Source: Paenibacillus humicola
GTDB taxonomy: Bacteria > Bacillota > Bacilli > Paenibacillales > Paenibacillaceae
Length of the DNA stretch: 64,000 nt
Assembly (NCBI RefSeq): GCF_028826105.1
Contig: NZ_JAQGPL010000001.1
Location: 5,525,501 to 5,589,500, forward strand
Direction: 5' to 3'
Shown: one piece after another, positions 47,283 to 55,686 of the stretch
How the letters are laid out: each line of letters opens with the position of its first letter
Position numbering within the stretch: position 1 is the stretch's first letter
Notes under the pieces: generated by a model
The model's database searches: none
The model's input: the letters and a program-made list of their open reading frames with translations, nothing else
Told to the model about the DNA's origin: nothing
Position numbers and translations under genes: made by a program

Positions 47283-48515
47283 ATGATGGATCGGAAAAGT
47301 TTTTTGAAAAGCGGCCATATGCCGTCGCTGATCAGCGGTTTTCTATACTTTGACGTTAGCTTTATGATATGGAACCTGCTCGGACCGCTTGCGGTCATTA
47401 TAATGAACGATTACCCGATGGACGCCGCGCAGAAGGCGAATCTCGTCGCGCTGCCGGTGCTCGGCGGGTCGGTATTGCGGCTTGTGCTCGGTTATTTAAC
47501 CGACCGGTTCGGCCCGAAACGGACCGGCATGATCGGCATGGCGCTTACGTTCATTCCCCTGGTCTGGGGCTGGCTCGCAGTCTCTTCCCTCAGCCAGCTC
47601 TATATCGTCGCCCTGATGCTCGGTATTGCCGGCGCTTCGTTCGCCGCCGCGCTGCCGCTCGCGAGCCGCTGGTACCCGCCGGAGTATCAAGGACTGGCGA
47701 TGGGCATCGCCGGAGCAGGCAACAGCGGCACGGTCTTCGCCACGCTGTTCGCCAACCGGATCGCGCAGCATTTCGGCAGCTGGCATGTCGTCTTCGGCAT
47801 CGCCATTATCCCGCTCTTGATCGTGTTCCTGATTTTCGCCTTTACGGCCAAGGACGGCCCGACCCAGGTCGCACCGCGCAGGCTGGCCGATTACGGGCGA
47901 GTGCTGAAGCAGCGCGATACGTGGCTGTTCTGCCTGTTCTACAGCGTCACGTTCGGCGGTTTCGTCGGGATGTCGAACTATTTGACCATTTTCTTTAATA
48001 CCCAATATGGGCTCGACCCGGTGCGCGCCGCCGACTTTACGACGCTGTGCGTCATCGCGGGAAGCTTCTTCCGCCCGGTCGGCGGCTGGCTCGCCGATAA
48101 GCTAGGCGGCCTGCGGATGCTGATGCTGCTGTACGGCGTCGTCGCCATCATGATGGCGTGCGTCTCCACGCTTCCGCCGCTGGCGCTGATCACGGTGCTG
48201 CTCTTCATCGGCATGATGGGGCTCGGCATGGGCAACGGCTCGGTCTTTCAGCTTGTCCCCCTGCGCTTCAAGCACGAGGTGGGCATCATCACCGGCATCG
48301 TCGGCGCGGCCGGCGGTCTCGGGGGTTACATTTTGCCGAAAATTCTCGGCAATCTCAAACAATCGGTCGGCTCGTACACGCCGGGCTTTCTGATTCTGAG
48401 CGGGATCGCGCTCCTCTGTATCATCGTCATCTTCGCTTTCCAGGGCTCCTGGAAGCGCTCCTGGATCGGCAGCGGCGGCAAGGCGCGCGGCGCCGACGCC
48501 GCCGTCGGCAGCTGA
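47283..48515 (+). CDS. narK: Nitrate/nitrite transporter (MFS, NarK/NasA family)
   Basis: This 410-residue major facilitator has twelve membrane segments. It has the nitrate signature GIAGAGNSGTVFATLFANRIA in segment 5 and GNGSVFQLVPLRF with GAAGGLGGYILP in the C-terminal half. These glycine-rich NNP motifs are typical of nitrate porters. It imports nitrate for NasC and could export nitrite. I start at ATG 47283, ten bases after AGAGGAG. It is controlled by the ANTAR attenuator and the TGTNA box upstream. Confidence 0.93.
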   Translation: MMDRKSFLKSGHMPSLISGFLYFDVSFMIWNLLGPLAVIIMNDYPMDAAQKANLVALPVLGGSVLRLVLGYLTDRFGPKRTGMIGMALTFIPLVWGWLAVSSLSQLYIVALMLGIAGASFAAALPLASRWYPPEYQGLAMGIAGAGNSGTVFATLFANRIAQHFGSWHVVFGIAIIPLLIVFLIFAFTAKDGPTQVAPRRLADYGRVLKQRDTWLFCLFYSVTFGGFVGMSNYLTIFFNTQYGLDPVRAADFTTLCVIAGSFFRPVGGWLADKLGGLRMLMLLYGVVAIMMACVSTLPPLALITVLLFIGMMGLGMGNGSVFQLVPLRFKHEVGIITGIVGAAGGLGGYILPKILGNLKQSVGSYTPGFLILSGIALLCIIVIFAFQGSWKRSWIGSGGKARGADAAVGS

Positions 48516-48529
48516 GCGGAGTCCGCGGC

Positions 48530-48670
48530 ATGATGGACGCCTTCGACCCGATGGACATATACGAGCTGCTCGATGCGATGGATTGGTGGGGGCCGGAGCC
48601 CGAGCCCGCATCCCGGAAGCACCGCGCAGCGGACGACAAACGACCCGAAGCCGGCGCCGAAGCGGTATGA
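48530..48670 (+). CDS. Small acidic protein between narK and nasC
   Basis: This open frame of 46 codons begins 14 bases after narK with GGAG eight bases before the ATG. It ends 54 bases before nasC. The N-terminal half is acidic and amphipathic (DAFDPMDIYELLDAMDWWG), and the rest is charged and probably unstructured. I know no family for it. The tight spacing and ribosome site suggest a real small gene, possibly a partner of NarK or NasC, but chance cannot be excluded in such GC-rich DNA. Confidence 0.5.
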   Translation: MMDAFDPMDIYELLDAMDWWGPEPEPASRKHRAADDKRPEAGAEAV

Positions 48671-48724
48671 TCGGCCGGCCGAACGCGAAACACACGATTT
48701 GAACCTAAAACGGAGGGATTTACC

Positions 48725-50965
48725 ATGGCCGTTTCGCCCATCGCCGTCAAGCCAGATGCGGACCGGCTCCATTCCCACTGCTGCTACTGCAGCATGCAGT
48801 GCGGAATCGATCTTGTTCGGAGCGGCAGCGAAGCCGGCTGGGAGGTCAAGCCGAGCCAGCATTTCCCGGTGGCGACGGGCCGGCTCTGCCAGAAGGGACT
48901 GAACAGTCTCGGCCATGTCGTGCACCCGGGGCGGCTGCTGACGCCGCTGCGCAGGACGGACGCCGCATTGCCCGGCGAACCGTGGCGTCAAGCCGGCTGG
49001 GACGAGGCGCTCGACGATATCGCCGCCCGCATTCGCCGGATTCAGTCGCAGTACGGCCGCGACGCGGTATCGATTTTCGGAGGCGGCTCCTTGACCAACG
49101 AAGTCTGTTATCTGCTCGGCAAATTCGCCCGTGTCGGCCTTCGCTCGAAATATATCGACTATAACGGCAGATACTGCATGTCGTCGGCGGCCGCCGCGCA
49201 ATCGCGCGCCTTCGGCGTCGACCGGGGCATGAACGTGCCGCTCGACGATATCCCGATGGCGAAATACATTATTTTGGCCGGCACGAACATTGCGGAATGC
49301 CAGCCCACGATGGTGCCCTACCTGCTCGCGGCGAAGAAGCAGAAGGCGATTATCGTCACGATCGATCCGCGGCAGACGATGACCTCGAAGCTGGCGGACA
49401 TTCACGTCAACCTGCAGCCCGGCTTCGACTCCGTCTTCGTCAATGCCCTGCTGCACGTCATCGTGAACGAAGAGCTGTACGATAAAGCGTTCGTCGAAGC
49501 GCATACGGCCGGGCTTGACGAGGTGCGCGAAGCGGTGCGCCATTTTTCCCCGGATACCGTCTCGGTCTATACGGGCATCCCGAAGGAAGTCATTCGCACG
49601 ATCGCCCGGGGCTTCGCCAAAGCGGAAACCGGCATCGTGCTGACGGCCCGCGGGCTCGAGCAGCAGGTGAACGGCGTCGAGCATACGCTCAATTACATCA
49701 ACCTGTGTCTCCTGACGGGCAAAATCGGCCGGCCGGGCTGCGGCTTCGGCGCGGTCACGGGGCAGGCGAACGGCCAGGGCGGGCGCGAGCACGGGCTGAA
49801 GGCCGACCAGCTGCCGGGCTACCGGATGATCGACGATCCCCAGGCGCGGGAGCACGTCGCCGCCGTGTGGGGCGTAGATCCGGACGAATTGCCGGGCAAA
49901 GGCGTGTCGGCTTACGAGCTGTTCGGCAAAATCGAAGAGGGCGAGATCAAAGCGATGATCGTCCTCGGCTCCAATCCGCTCGTCTCCAGTCCGAACAACG
50001 CCCGGGTCGCCGCGGCGCTGCAGAAGCTCGAGCTGCTCGTCGTCGTCGATATGTTCGAAACGGAGACGGCTGCATATGCCCATTGGCTGCTGCCCGGCTC
50101 GTCCTTCCTCGAAGCGGAAGGCACGCTGACGAACCTGGAGGGCCGCGTCTTCCACCGGCCCCGGGCATTCGATACGCCGGGTGAAGCGATGGAGGACTAC
50201 AAGCTGATCCGGCTGCTGGCCGAACGACTCGGGCGGGGGCAATATTTTCAATTCCATTCGCCCAAGGACGTGTTCAACGAGCTGCGCAGAGCTTCGGCCG
50301 GCGGCAAAGCCGATTATTCCGGCATGACCTACGACCGGATCAAGGAGCAGCACGGCCTGTTCTGGCCCTGCCCTTCCGAAGACCATCCGGGTACGCCGCG
50401 CATGTTCGAGAACAGCCAATTTTATTTGCCCGGCGGCCGCGCGAAGCTGCACGGCATCGTGCCCGGGAAGCCGGCGGAGACGACGGACCGCGAGTATCCG
50501 TACATTTTGACGACGGGAAGACTCGGCAGCCATTATTTAAGCGGAGCGCAGACGCGGCGCACCGCCGCGCTGAACAAGAAAGCGCCGCTGCCGATCGCGG
50601 AAATCCATCCGTCGGCGGCCGAGAAAATCCGGCTGCGCTTCGGCGACCGGCTCCGGCTGACGACGCGCCGCGGCTCGCTCGTGTTCGACGTCAAAATCTC
50701 GAGCGACATTCATCCGACAACGGTCTTCGTCCCGTTTCACTTCGGCGGCGATCACGCGGTGAACGCGCTGACGAACGATGCGCTGCACCCGATCAGCCGC
50801 ATGCCCGAGTTCAAGGTATGCGCCGTGCGCCTCGAGCGCGTCGAGCGCGAAGCGCTCGGTGCGGAAGCGGAAGCCGCGGCAGCGGCTGCACCTGCAGCCA
50901 AGGCGAAGGAGAAGGCCAGCGGAGGCGAAATTCCGAACGCGGCGGGACACCCCGTGCGAATCTGA
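48725..50965 (+). CDS. nasC: Assimilatory nitrate reductase catalytic subunit
   Basis: This 746-residue molybdopterin enzyme reduces nitrate to nitrite. The N-terminal [4Fe-4S] motif is CCYCSMQCG with the last ligand in GRLCQKG. The molybdenum-ligand cysteine lies in NGRYCMSSAAAA. The cofactor-binding segments include LAGTNIAECQPTM, LGSNPLVSSPNN and the C-terminal LTTGRLGSHYLSGAQTRR with KISSDIHPTTVFVPFHF. An Ala/Lys-rich tail of about 30 residues is unusual. No NasB-type electron-transfer subunit is encoded here, so electrons must come from a partner elsewhere. Confidence 0.95.
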   Translation: MAVSPIAVKPDADRLHSHCCYCSMQCGIDLVRSGSEAGWEVKPSQHFPVATGRLCQKGLNSLGHVVHPGRLLTPLRRTDAALPGEPWRQAGWDEALDDIAARIRRIQSQYGRDAVSIFGGGSLTNEVCYLLGKFARVGLRSKYIDYNGRYCMSSAAAAQSRAFGVDRGMNVPLDDIPMAKYIILAGTNIAECQPTMVPYLLAAKKQKAIIVTIDPRQTMTSKLADIHVNLQPGFDSVFVNALLHVIVNEELYDKAFVEAHTAGLDEVREAVRHFSPDTVSVYTGIPKEVIRTIARGFAKAETGIVLTARGLEQQVNGVEHTLNYINLCLLTGKIGRPGCGFGAVTGQANGQGGREHGLKADQLPGYRMIDDPQAREHVAAVWGVDPDELPGKGVSAYELFGKIEEGEIKAMIVLGSNPLVSSPNNARVAAALQKLELLVVVDMFETETAAYAHWLLPGSSFLEAEGTLTNLEGRVFHRPRAFDTPGEAMEDYKLIRLLAERLGRGQYFQFHSPKDVFNELRRASAGGKADYSGMTYDRIKEQHGLFWPCPSEDHPGTPRMFENSQFYLPGGRAKLHGIVPGKPAETTDREYPYILTTGRLGSHYLSGAQTRRTAALNKKAPLPIAEIHPSAAEKIRLRFGDRLRLTTRRGSLVFDVKISSDIHPTTVFVPFHFGGDHAVNALTNDALHPISRMPEFKVCAVRLERVEREALGAEAEAAAAAAPAAKAKEKASGGEIPNAAGHPVRI

Positions 50966-51056
50966 ACGCGGCGGGCGCGTGGCGCGCGGCAAACGGGGAG
51001 ACGCCCCGACCACTCCGTCTCCTCCGATGCGCCGCCCGTGCCCGCAAACGAGAAAC

Positions 51057-51102
51057 GGCACGATCGATAGCCCTCGCTATCGGTCGTGCCGGTTTTCATT
51101 TT
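51057..51102. terminator. Shared terminator of nasC and mobA
   Basis: A long stem pairs GGCACGATCGATAG (51057-51070) with CTATCGGTCGTGCC (51077-51090), followed by GGTTTTCATTTT. The leftward mobA stop codon lies inside it, and the structure sits about 90 bases past nasC. Confidence 0.8.
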
Positions 51103-51745
51103 GCCGGCGCTCCCCAAGGAACCGCTCGAACGCCTCCGGCGTATTCAGGTTCGAAAAAGCCCGCCTTTCCTCATCATCCGGCTCGACCGTCTCAGCGGAC
51201 AACCGTTTCAGCAGCCCCATCAGGCGATAATCGCCCTGCTCCAGCATCCGCCGGATTTCCGCTGCCGCCCGCGTATGGTACAGCGCGTGGAACGGCTGCC
51301 CCGGCACATGAACGATTTCCGGCGGTTCGGCGGCTCCGCCTGTTTCCGCTCCCGTGCCTGCCCATCCGTCATGCCGCGCAATCCGCTCCAGCATCCGCCT
51401 GGCGAGCGTCTCCGCGACGAACGGCATGTCGCAGGCCATGACGAACGCATACCCTTCGGGTGCCGCGCCGAGCGACGCGTGCAGCCCTGCCAGCGGGCCG
51501 GAGTCCGCATACACATCCGGCACGAATTCGGCCCGGACGGGAAGCCCTTTGAGCGCCTGCCGGTAAGCCGCTTCGCGGCTGCTATCGCCGGCGGCGACGA
51601 TCAGCGGATCGCACAGGGCGAGCATCTGCTCCGCAAGAACCCCCAGCAGCGGGCGGCCGCCCAGCGGCAGCAGCGCCTTGTCCGTCCCCATGCGCAAGCT
51701 TTGGCCGCCGGCCAGAATGATCCCCGCGACCCGTTTATCCGGCAT
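51077..51745 (-). CDS. mobA: Molybdenum cofactor guanylyltransferase
   Basis: This 222-residue nucleotidyltransferase attaches GMP to molybdopterin, giving the bis-MGD cofactor that NasC needs. It has the family signature LAGGQSLRMGTDKALLPLGG at the start, then CDMPFV with the metal-binding Asp and NLNTPEAF near the end. GGGAGG lies nine bases before the ATG at 51745; TTG two codons earlier is too close to it. It converges on nasC and shares its terminator. Confidence 0.95.
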   Translation of the reverse strand: MPDKRVAGIILAGGQSLRMGTDKALLPLGGRPLLGVLAEQMLALCDPLIVAAGDSSREAAYRQALKGLPVRAEFVPDVYADSGPLAGLHASLGAAPEGYAFVMACDMPFVAETLARRMLERIARHDGWAGTGAETGGAAEPPEIVHVPGQPFHALYHTRAAAEIRRMLEQGDYRLMGLLKRLSAETVEPDDEERRAFSNLNTPEAFERFLGERRQNENRHDR

Positions 51746-52090
51746 GTTCAAGCACCTCCCTTGACTCTTTTTTCAGCACCTCGTGCTGCTCCCAAGCGAG
51801 CTGTACTGGCGCGCGATGGCTTGTCAATTTCATGTTCCCTCCGGACACAGATACTTCATCCTTTCCTTTACTTGATAGTAGCACGTCCCGGCGCTTCGGT
51901 CATGCGCCGATTTCGGGGCCGCGGCGCCCGGCGGCGAAAAAAGAGACGCATGTCCGCGGGACGGAACACGGCGGCAACGGCAGCACTATCGCACCGCGTC
52001 GTCCCGCTAGGGGTGCTTGCGGATCGCCCGATTTGAAAAGATGGAGGCGGTGCCACCCTGCCGCATATGCTGTAACAAGGAGGGATTGCA
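51746..52090. other. Intergenic region without recognisable genes
   Basis: The stretch between divergent mobA and rocD holds no open frame that resembles a protein on either strand. The only clear signal is the rocD ribosome site (GGAGG) at its right end. No convincing -35/-10 pair stands out. Confidence 0.45.
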
Positions 52091-53311
52091 ATGTCCAACA
52101 TGCCGACCGGCGGAGACCGGCCTTCCGCCGATACGATCGCACGCGCCGAACGGTACAGCGCCCGCAACTACAACCCGCTGCCGATCGCAATTACCGAAGC
52201 GAGCGGCGTATGGGTGACCGATGCGGAAGGAAACCGTTACATGGATATGCTGAGCGCTTATTCCGCGCTCAACGCGGGGCACCGGCATCCGCGCATCGTC
52301 GCCGCGCTGAAGAGCCAGGCCGACCGGCTCACGCTCACCTCGCGCGCGTTTCACAACGAGCCGTTCGCCGCGCTGTGCGAGCGGCTCGCCGGGCTGACCG
52401 GCATGCCGCTGACGCTCTTGATGAATACCGGCGCGGAAGCGGTCGAAACCGCGCTCAAAGCGGTCCGGCGCTGGGCCTACCGCGTCAAGGGCGTGCCCGC
52501 CGGCGAGGCCGAGATTATCGTGTGCGAGGGCAACTTCCACGGCCGCACCCTGACAGTCACGTCATTCTCCTCGGCGCCGGAATACAAGGCCGATTTCGGG
52601 CCGTTCACGCCGGGCTTCGTCACGGTCCCGTACGGCGACGCGGATGCGCTGGAGCGGGCGCTGTCGCCGCGGACGGCCGCCTTTCTCGTCGAGCCGGTGC
52701 AGGGCGAGTCCGGCATTCGCATTCCGCCGGACGGATACCTGAAGGCGGCCCGCGAGCTGTGCAGCCGCCATCGCGCGCTGCTGGTCGCCGACGAAATCCA
52801 GACCGGCTTCGGCCGCACGGGAACGCGGTTCGCCTGCGACCGGGAGGGCGTCCGGCCCGACCTGTACGTGCTCGGCAAAGCGCTGGGCGGCGGCGTCCTG
52901 CCGGTCTCGGCCGTGTGCGGCGGTGCCGATACGCTCGGCTTGTTCGAGCCCGGCTCGCACGGCTCGACGTTCGGCGGCAATCCGCTCGCCTGCGCGGTGG
53001 CGCTCGAGGCGCTCGCCGTCGCCGAAGACGAGCGCTTCGCCGAGCGGTCGGAGCGGCTCGGCCGGCGCCTGCTGGCGCGGCTGCGCGCGATCCGCCACGC
53101 GCACATCAAGGAGGTGCGCGGCTGCGGCCTCTTCGCCGGCATCGAGCTGACCGTGCCGGCCCGCCCGTACTGCGAGCGGCTCATGCGGCTCGGGCTGCTG
53201 TGCAAGGAAACGCACACGCACACGATCCGCTTCGCGCCGCCGCTTATCATCAGCGAAGCCGAGCTCGATTACGCCGCGGACAAAATCGAGGAGGCCTTCG
53301 CCTCCGGCTGA
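52091..53311 (+). CDS. rocD: Ornithine aminotransferase
   Basis: This 406-residue class III PLP-dependent aminotransferase moves the delta-amino group of ornithine to 2-oxoglutarate, giving glutamate semialdehyde. Supporting features are [13 protein letters not shown] at the start, [50 protein letters not shown], and the PLP lysine in LGKALGGG (about residue 260). It is of normal length. It stands alone with AGGAGGG before the ATG. Confidence 0.95.
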   Translation: MSNMPTGGDRPSADTIARAERYSARNYNPLPIAITEASGVWVTDAEGNRYMDMLSAYSALNAGHRHPRIVAALKSQADRLTLTSRAFHNEPFAALCERLAGLTGMPLTLLMNTGAEAVETALKAVRRWAYRVKGVPAGEAEIIVCEGNFHGRTLTVTSFSSAPEYKADFGPFTPGFVTVPYGDADALERALSPRTAAFLVEPVQGESGIRIPPDGYLKAARELCSRHRALLVADEIQTGFGRTGTRFACDREGVRPDLYVLGKALGGGVLPVSAVCGGADTLGLFEPGSHGSTFGGNPLACAVALEALAVAEDERFAERSERLGRRLLARLRAIRHAHIKEVRGCGLFAGIELTVPARPYCERLMRLGLLCKETHTHTIRFAPPLIISEAELDYAADKIEEAFASG

Positions 53312-53631
53312 GGCGCCGCCCGCTGTGGCGGGCTCTCGCGGACCGCCGCGTACGGCCCCGGGCTCCTGTAGCGCGATTGCCTGGATCGCCCCGCCCCAGC
53401 CACCGTCCTCTGAGCCGGCCGCCGACAAGGCTTTGCCTTTACCTTCTTGCCCGGGCTCCGGCCCGCCGTGAATATCCCCGCGCGCGATCCGGTTCCGCCG
53501 GCCCAGCGTGACAAAAAAAAAAGAGGTGCATTGCCTGCACCTCTCCAAACGGTCCTTCGCTCGTTTCGATTTTCTCCGACACGCCCCGGCTGACGGAGCC
53601 ATCCGCAGCCGGGATGTTTTGCCGGCCCGGG
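53312..53631. other. GC-rich intergenic region ending in a terminator
   Basis: No protein-like frame is visible. The right half holds the terminator of the convergent GH18 gene. The left half, 53312-53510, is very GC-rich and without obvious structure. Confidence 0.45.
53512..53544 (-). terminator. Terminator of the GH18 operon
   Basis: AGAGGTGCA, a five-base loop and TGCACCTCT form a perfect nine-pair stem followed on the leftward strand by about ten T residues. Confidence 0.88.
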
Positions 53632-54666
53632 CTACCGCCCGAGCCCTTCATACATGGCATGCAGCAGACGTCCGGTCCGGTCGCAGCCGTACTCCCAGAA
53701 CATAAGGCCGCCAAGGCCGCTGCGCCGGATGTACTCGCATTTGTGCCGGATCGATTCTTCGTCGTCATAGGAGATGAAGCTGCTGCCGTTGAACAGGTAT
53801 GGCGCTTTCGCTTCGTCGTCCCAATACCGGGTATAGCCGTTCCTGCCAATGTATTCGGCGGTCAGCGCGGTGAAGTCCGGCCCGTAGCCGCCCGGGGTGC
53901 CGGTCATTTGGAGATGCCCGTTGTTCCGGTCCGGCACCTGATCCCAGCGGCGGGAATAGAACGCGGCCCCGAGCACGATTTTCTCCTTCGGCACGCCCGC
54001 CCGCATGAACAGCTTGGCCGATGCGTCCGCGCTGATGCGGAACAAATCGCCGCCCGGCGTATACAAATTCGTATGATGGCCCGTCAAAGTCTGAAAGCCG
54101 CCGCGCATATCGTACGTCATCAGCTGGACAAAATCGAGAACCCGCTGCACCCGGTCCATTTCCGTGCCGTCGGTGTAGTATTGATCGGCGCCCGCGGCGA
54201 TGGTCAGCAAATAATGGCGCCCGTCCGCTTTTCCCTTGCGGTCCAGCGCCTCCCGCACAGTACCGAGCAGCAGCGTGAAATTCGTCTTGTCCTCCGGGCT
54301 TGACGCAATCCCGGCTTCGCCGTAGCACGGATATTCCCAGTCCAGATCGATGCCGTCAAGCGGCAATTCGCTCAGGACACGGACCGCCGATGCGGCAAAC
54401 CGGCTTCGCCCCTCCTCCGTCGAAGCGGCTTCCGAGAAACCGCCCGCGCTCCATCCGCCGACGGACAGCACGAGGTTCAGCGCGGGATGCTCCCGCTTGA
54501 TCGTCCGCAGCGCCGCCGTTTGCTTCAAATGCTCCGTGCGAATTTCATCGTCGCGTACATGCCCGAACGCGATGTTCAGATGCGTCAGCTTCCGCAAATC
54601 CTCCGGCTTCACGTCCGGCAGATGGGCATCGGACGCATAGCCGGCCACAATATAGTTTCGCTCCAC
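53632..54666 (-). CDS. Glycoside hydrolase family 18 protein (chitinase-like)
   Basis: This 344-residue TIM-barrel hydrolase has the GH18 catalytic motif DGIDLDWEYP (the last Glu is the acid) at about residue 122. Other strands include YIVAGYASD, LNLVLSVGGWSAGG, FVQLMTYDMRGG and GGLMFWEYGCD. It has no signal peptide, so it acts in the cytoplasm, probably on imported chito- or other N-acetylated oligosaccharides. I choose GTG at 54666, behind GAGG; GTG 54678 is too close to GGGGGA. It follows a TIM-barrel isomerase gene in the same direction. Confidence 0.9.
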   Translation of the reverse strand: MERNYIVAGYASDAHLPDVKPEDLRKLTHLNIAFGHVRDDEIRTEHLKQTAALRTIKREHPALNLVLSVGGWSAGGFSEAASTEEGRSRFAASAVRVLSELPLDGIDLDWEYPCYGEAGIASSPEDKTNFTLLLGTVREALDRKGKADGRHYLLTIAAGADQYYTDGTEMDRVQRVLDFVQLMTYDMRGGFQTLTGHHTNLYTPGGDLFRISADASAKLFMRAGVPKEKIVLGAAFYSRRWDQVPDRNNGHLQMTGTPGGYGPDFTALTAEYIGRNGYTRYWDDEAKAPYLFNGSSFISYDDEESIRHKCEYIRRSGLGGLMFWEYGCDRTGRLLHAMYEGLGR

Positions 54667-54688
54667 GCTTGTCCTCACTCCCCCGCCT

Positions 54689-55567
54689 TTAGACGATGCA
54701 CTCGTCCCAGAACCGGCGCAGGTTATCCATCGCGATGCGGGAGGCCGACCTGCATTCTTCCATTCCTTCGAACTCGACGGTGATGTACCCGTCGTAGCCC
54801 GATTCCTTGATCAGCCGGACGATTTTCCGGATCTCGATATCGCCCTGCCCGATAATCGCCCCGCGCAAATAGTTTCCGTACGCGGTCTTGAACCATGCTC
54901 CGTCGCCCGGGTGCTCGTCGTAGGGACGGAAGTAGAAGTCCTTGAAATGAACGAGCGACGCGTAAGGCAAGTTTTTCTTCACGCCGATAATCGAGTTCTC
55001 GTCCGCGCACATAAAATTGCCGATGTCGAGCGTCGTCTTGAAGTTCGGGCGGTTCACGGCGTGCAGGACACGCTGCACCCGGTCGCTCGCCTGCACGGAG
55101 AAGCCGTGGTTCTCGATCGTCGTCGTGATGCCGTACTGCGCCGCATAATCGGCGATGTGCTGGCTGCCTCTCACCATATGATGGAGATTGTCCTCAAACC
55201 ACCGGATGCTCATTAGCTCCTCGGGAATCGTAAAGGCCGTAACGTCGTGGCGCAGGTGCTTGATGCCGAGGCGGCGAAGGAGATCGACGTGCTCCTTGAC
55301 CCGGGCCACCTCCGCTTCGAACAGCTCTTCCGTCTCCTGGACGAAATTCGCGGGCATCGAATAGTTGGACAGCGCGATCCCGGCTTCCTTCGCTTTCTCC
55401 CGGACGGCATCCGCCAGCTCCGGGTTGTCCACCAGGGTAAACCCGTACGGGACGAGCTCCAGATGCTCCCCTCCGTTGGCGGCCACCCACTCGATGACGT
55501 CCAGAATCGTCATTTCTCCGGCTTTAATCGCATTCAGCAAGCTGTACGAGCTAAGTCCGACTTTCAT
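54689..55567 (-). CDS. Sugar phosphate isomerase/epimerase (TIM barrel)
   Basis: This 292-residue member of the AP endonuclease 2/xylose isomerase-like family has GLSSYSLLNAI at the start, ITTTIENHGFSVQ with a metal-binding Glu, FKTTLDIGNFMCA with the Asp, LVHFKDFYFRP with the His, and GYITVEFEGMEE with the final Glu. The ATG at 55567 lies nine bases after GGAGG; two earlier ATGs overlap that site. It is divergent from the AraC-type regulator, so both probably respond to the same sugar. Confidence 0.87.
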   Translation of the reverse strand: MKVGLSSYSLLNAIKAGEMTILDVIEWVAANGGEHLELVPYGFTLVDNPELADAVREKAKEAGIALSNYSMPANFVQETEELFEAEVARVKEHVDLLRRLGIKHLRHDVTAFTIPEELMSIRWFEDNLHHMVRGSQHIADYAAQYGITTTIENHGFSVQASDRVQRVLHAVNRPNFKTTLDIGNFMCADENSIIGVKKNLPYASLVHFKDFYFRPYDEHPGDGAWFKTAYGNYLRGAIIGQGDIEIRKIVRLIKESGYDGYITVEFEGMEECRSASRIAMDNLRRFWDECIV

Positions 55568-55686
55568 CTTCATATCCCTCCGCATTCAAATGTGAATCAC
55601 TTGCAAACCGCTGTCCCCTATTTCCGCAGCGATATTTTTGTTAGTATAAATTTGTTAAGATCATGTGACGGCCGGGGGAGAAGCAA

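Noticed and set aside
48326..50533. 735-codon leftward frame opposite narK and nasC
   Set aside because: It lies across two well-supported rightward genes and has no recognisable domain.
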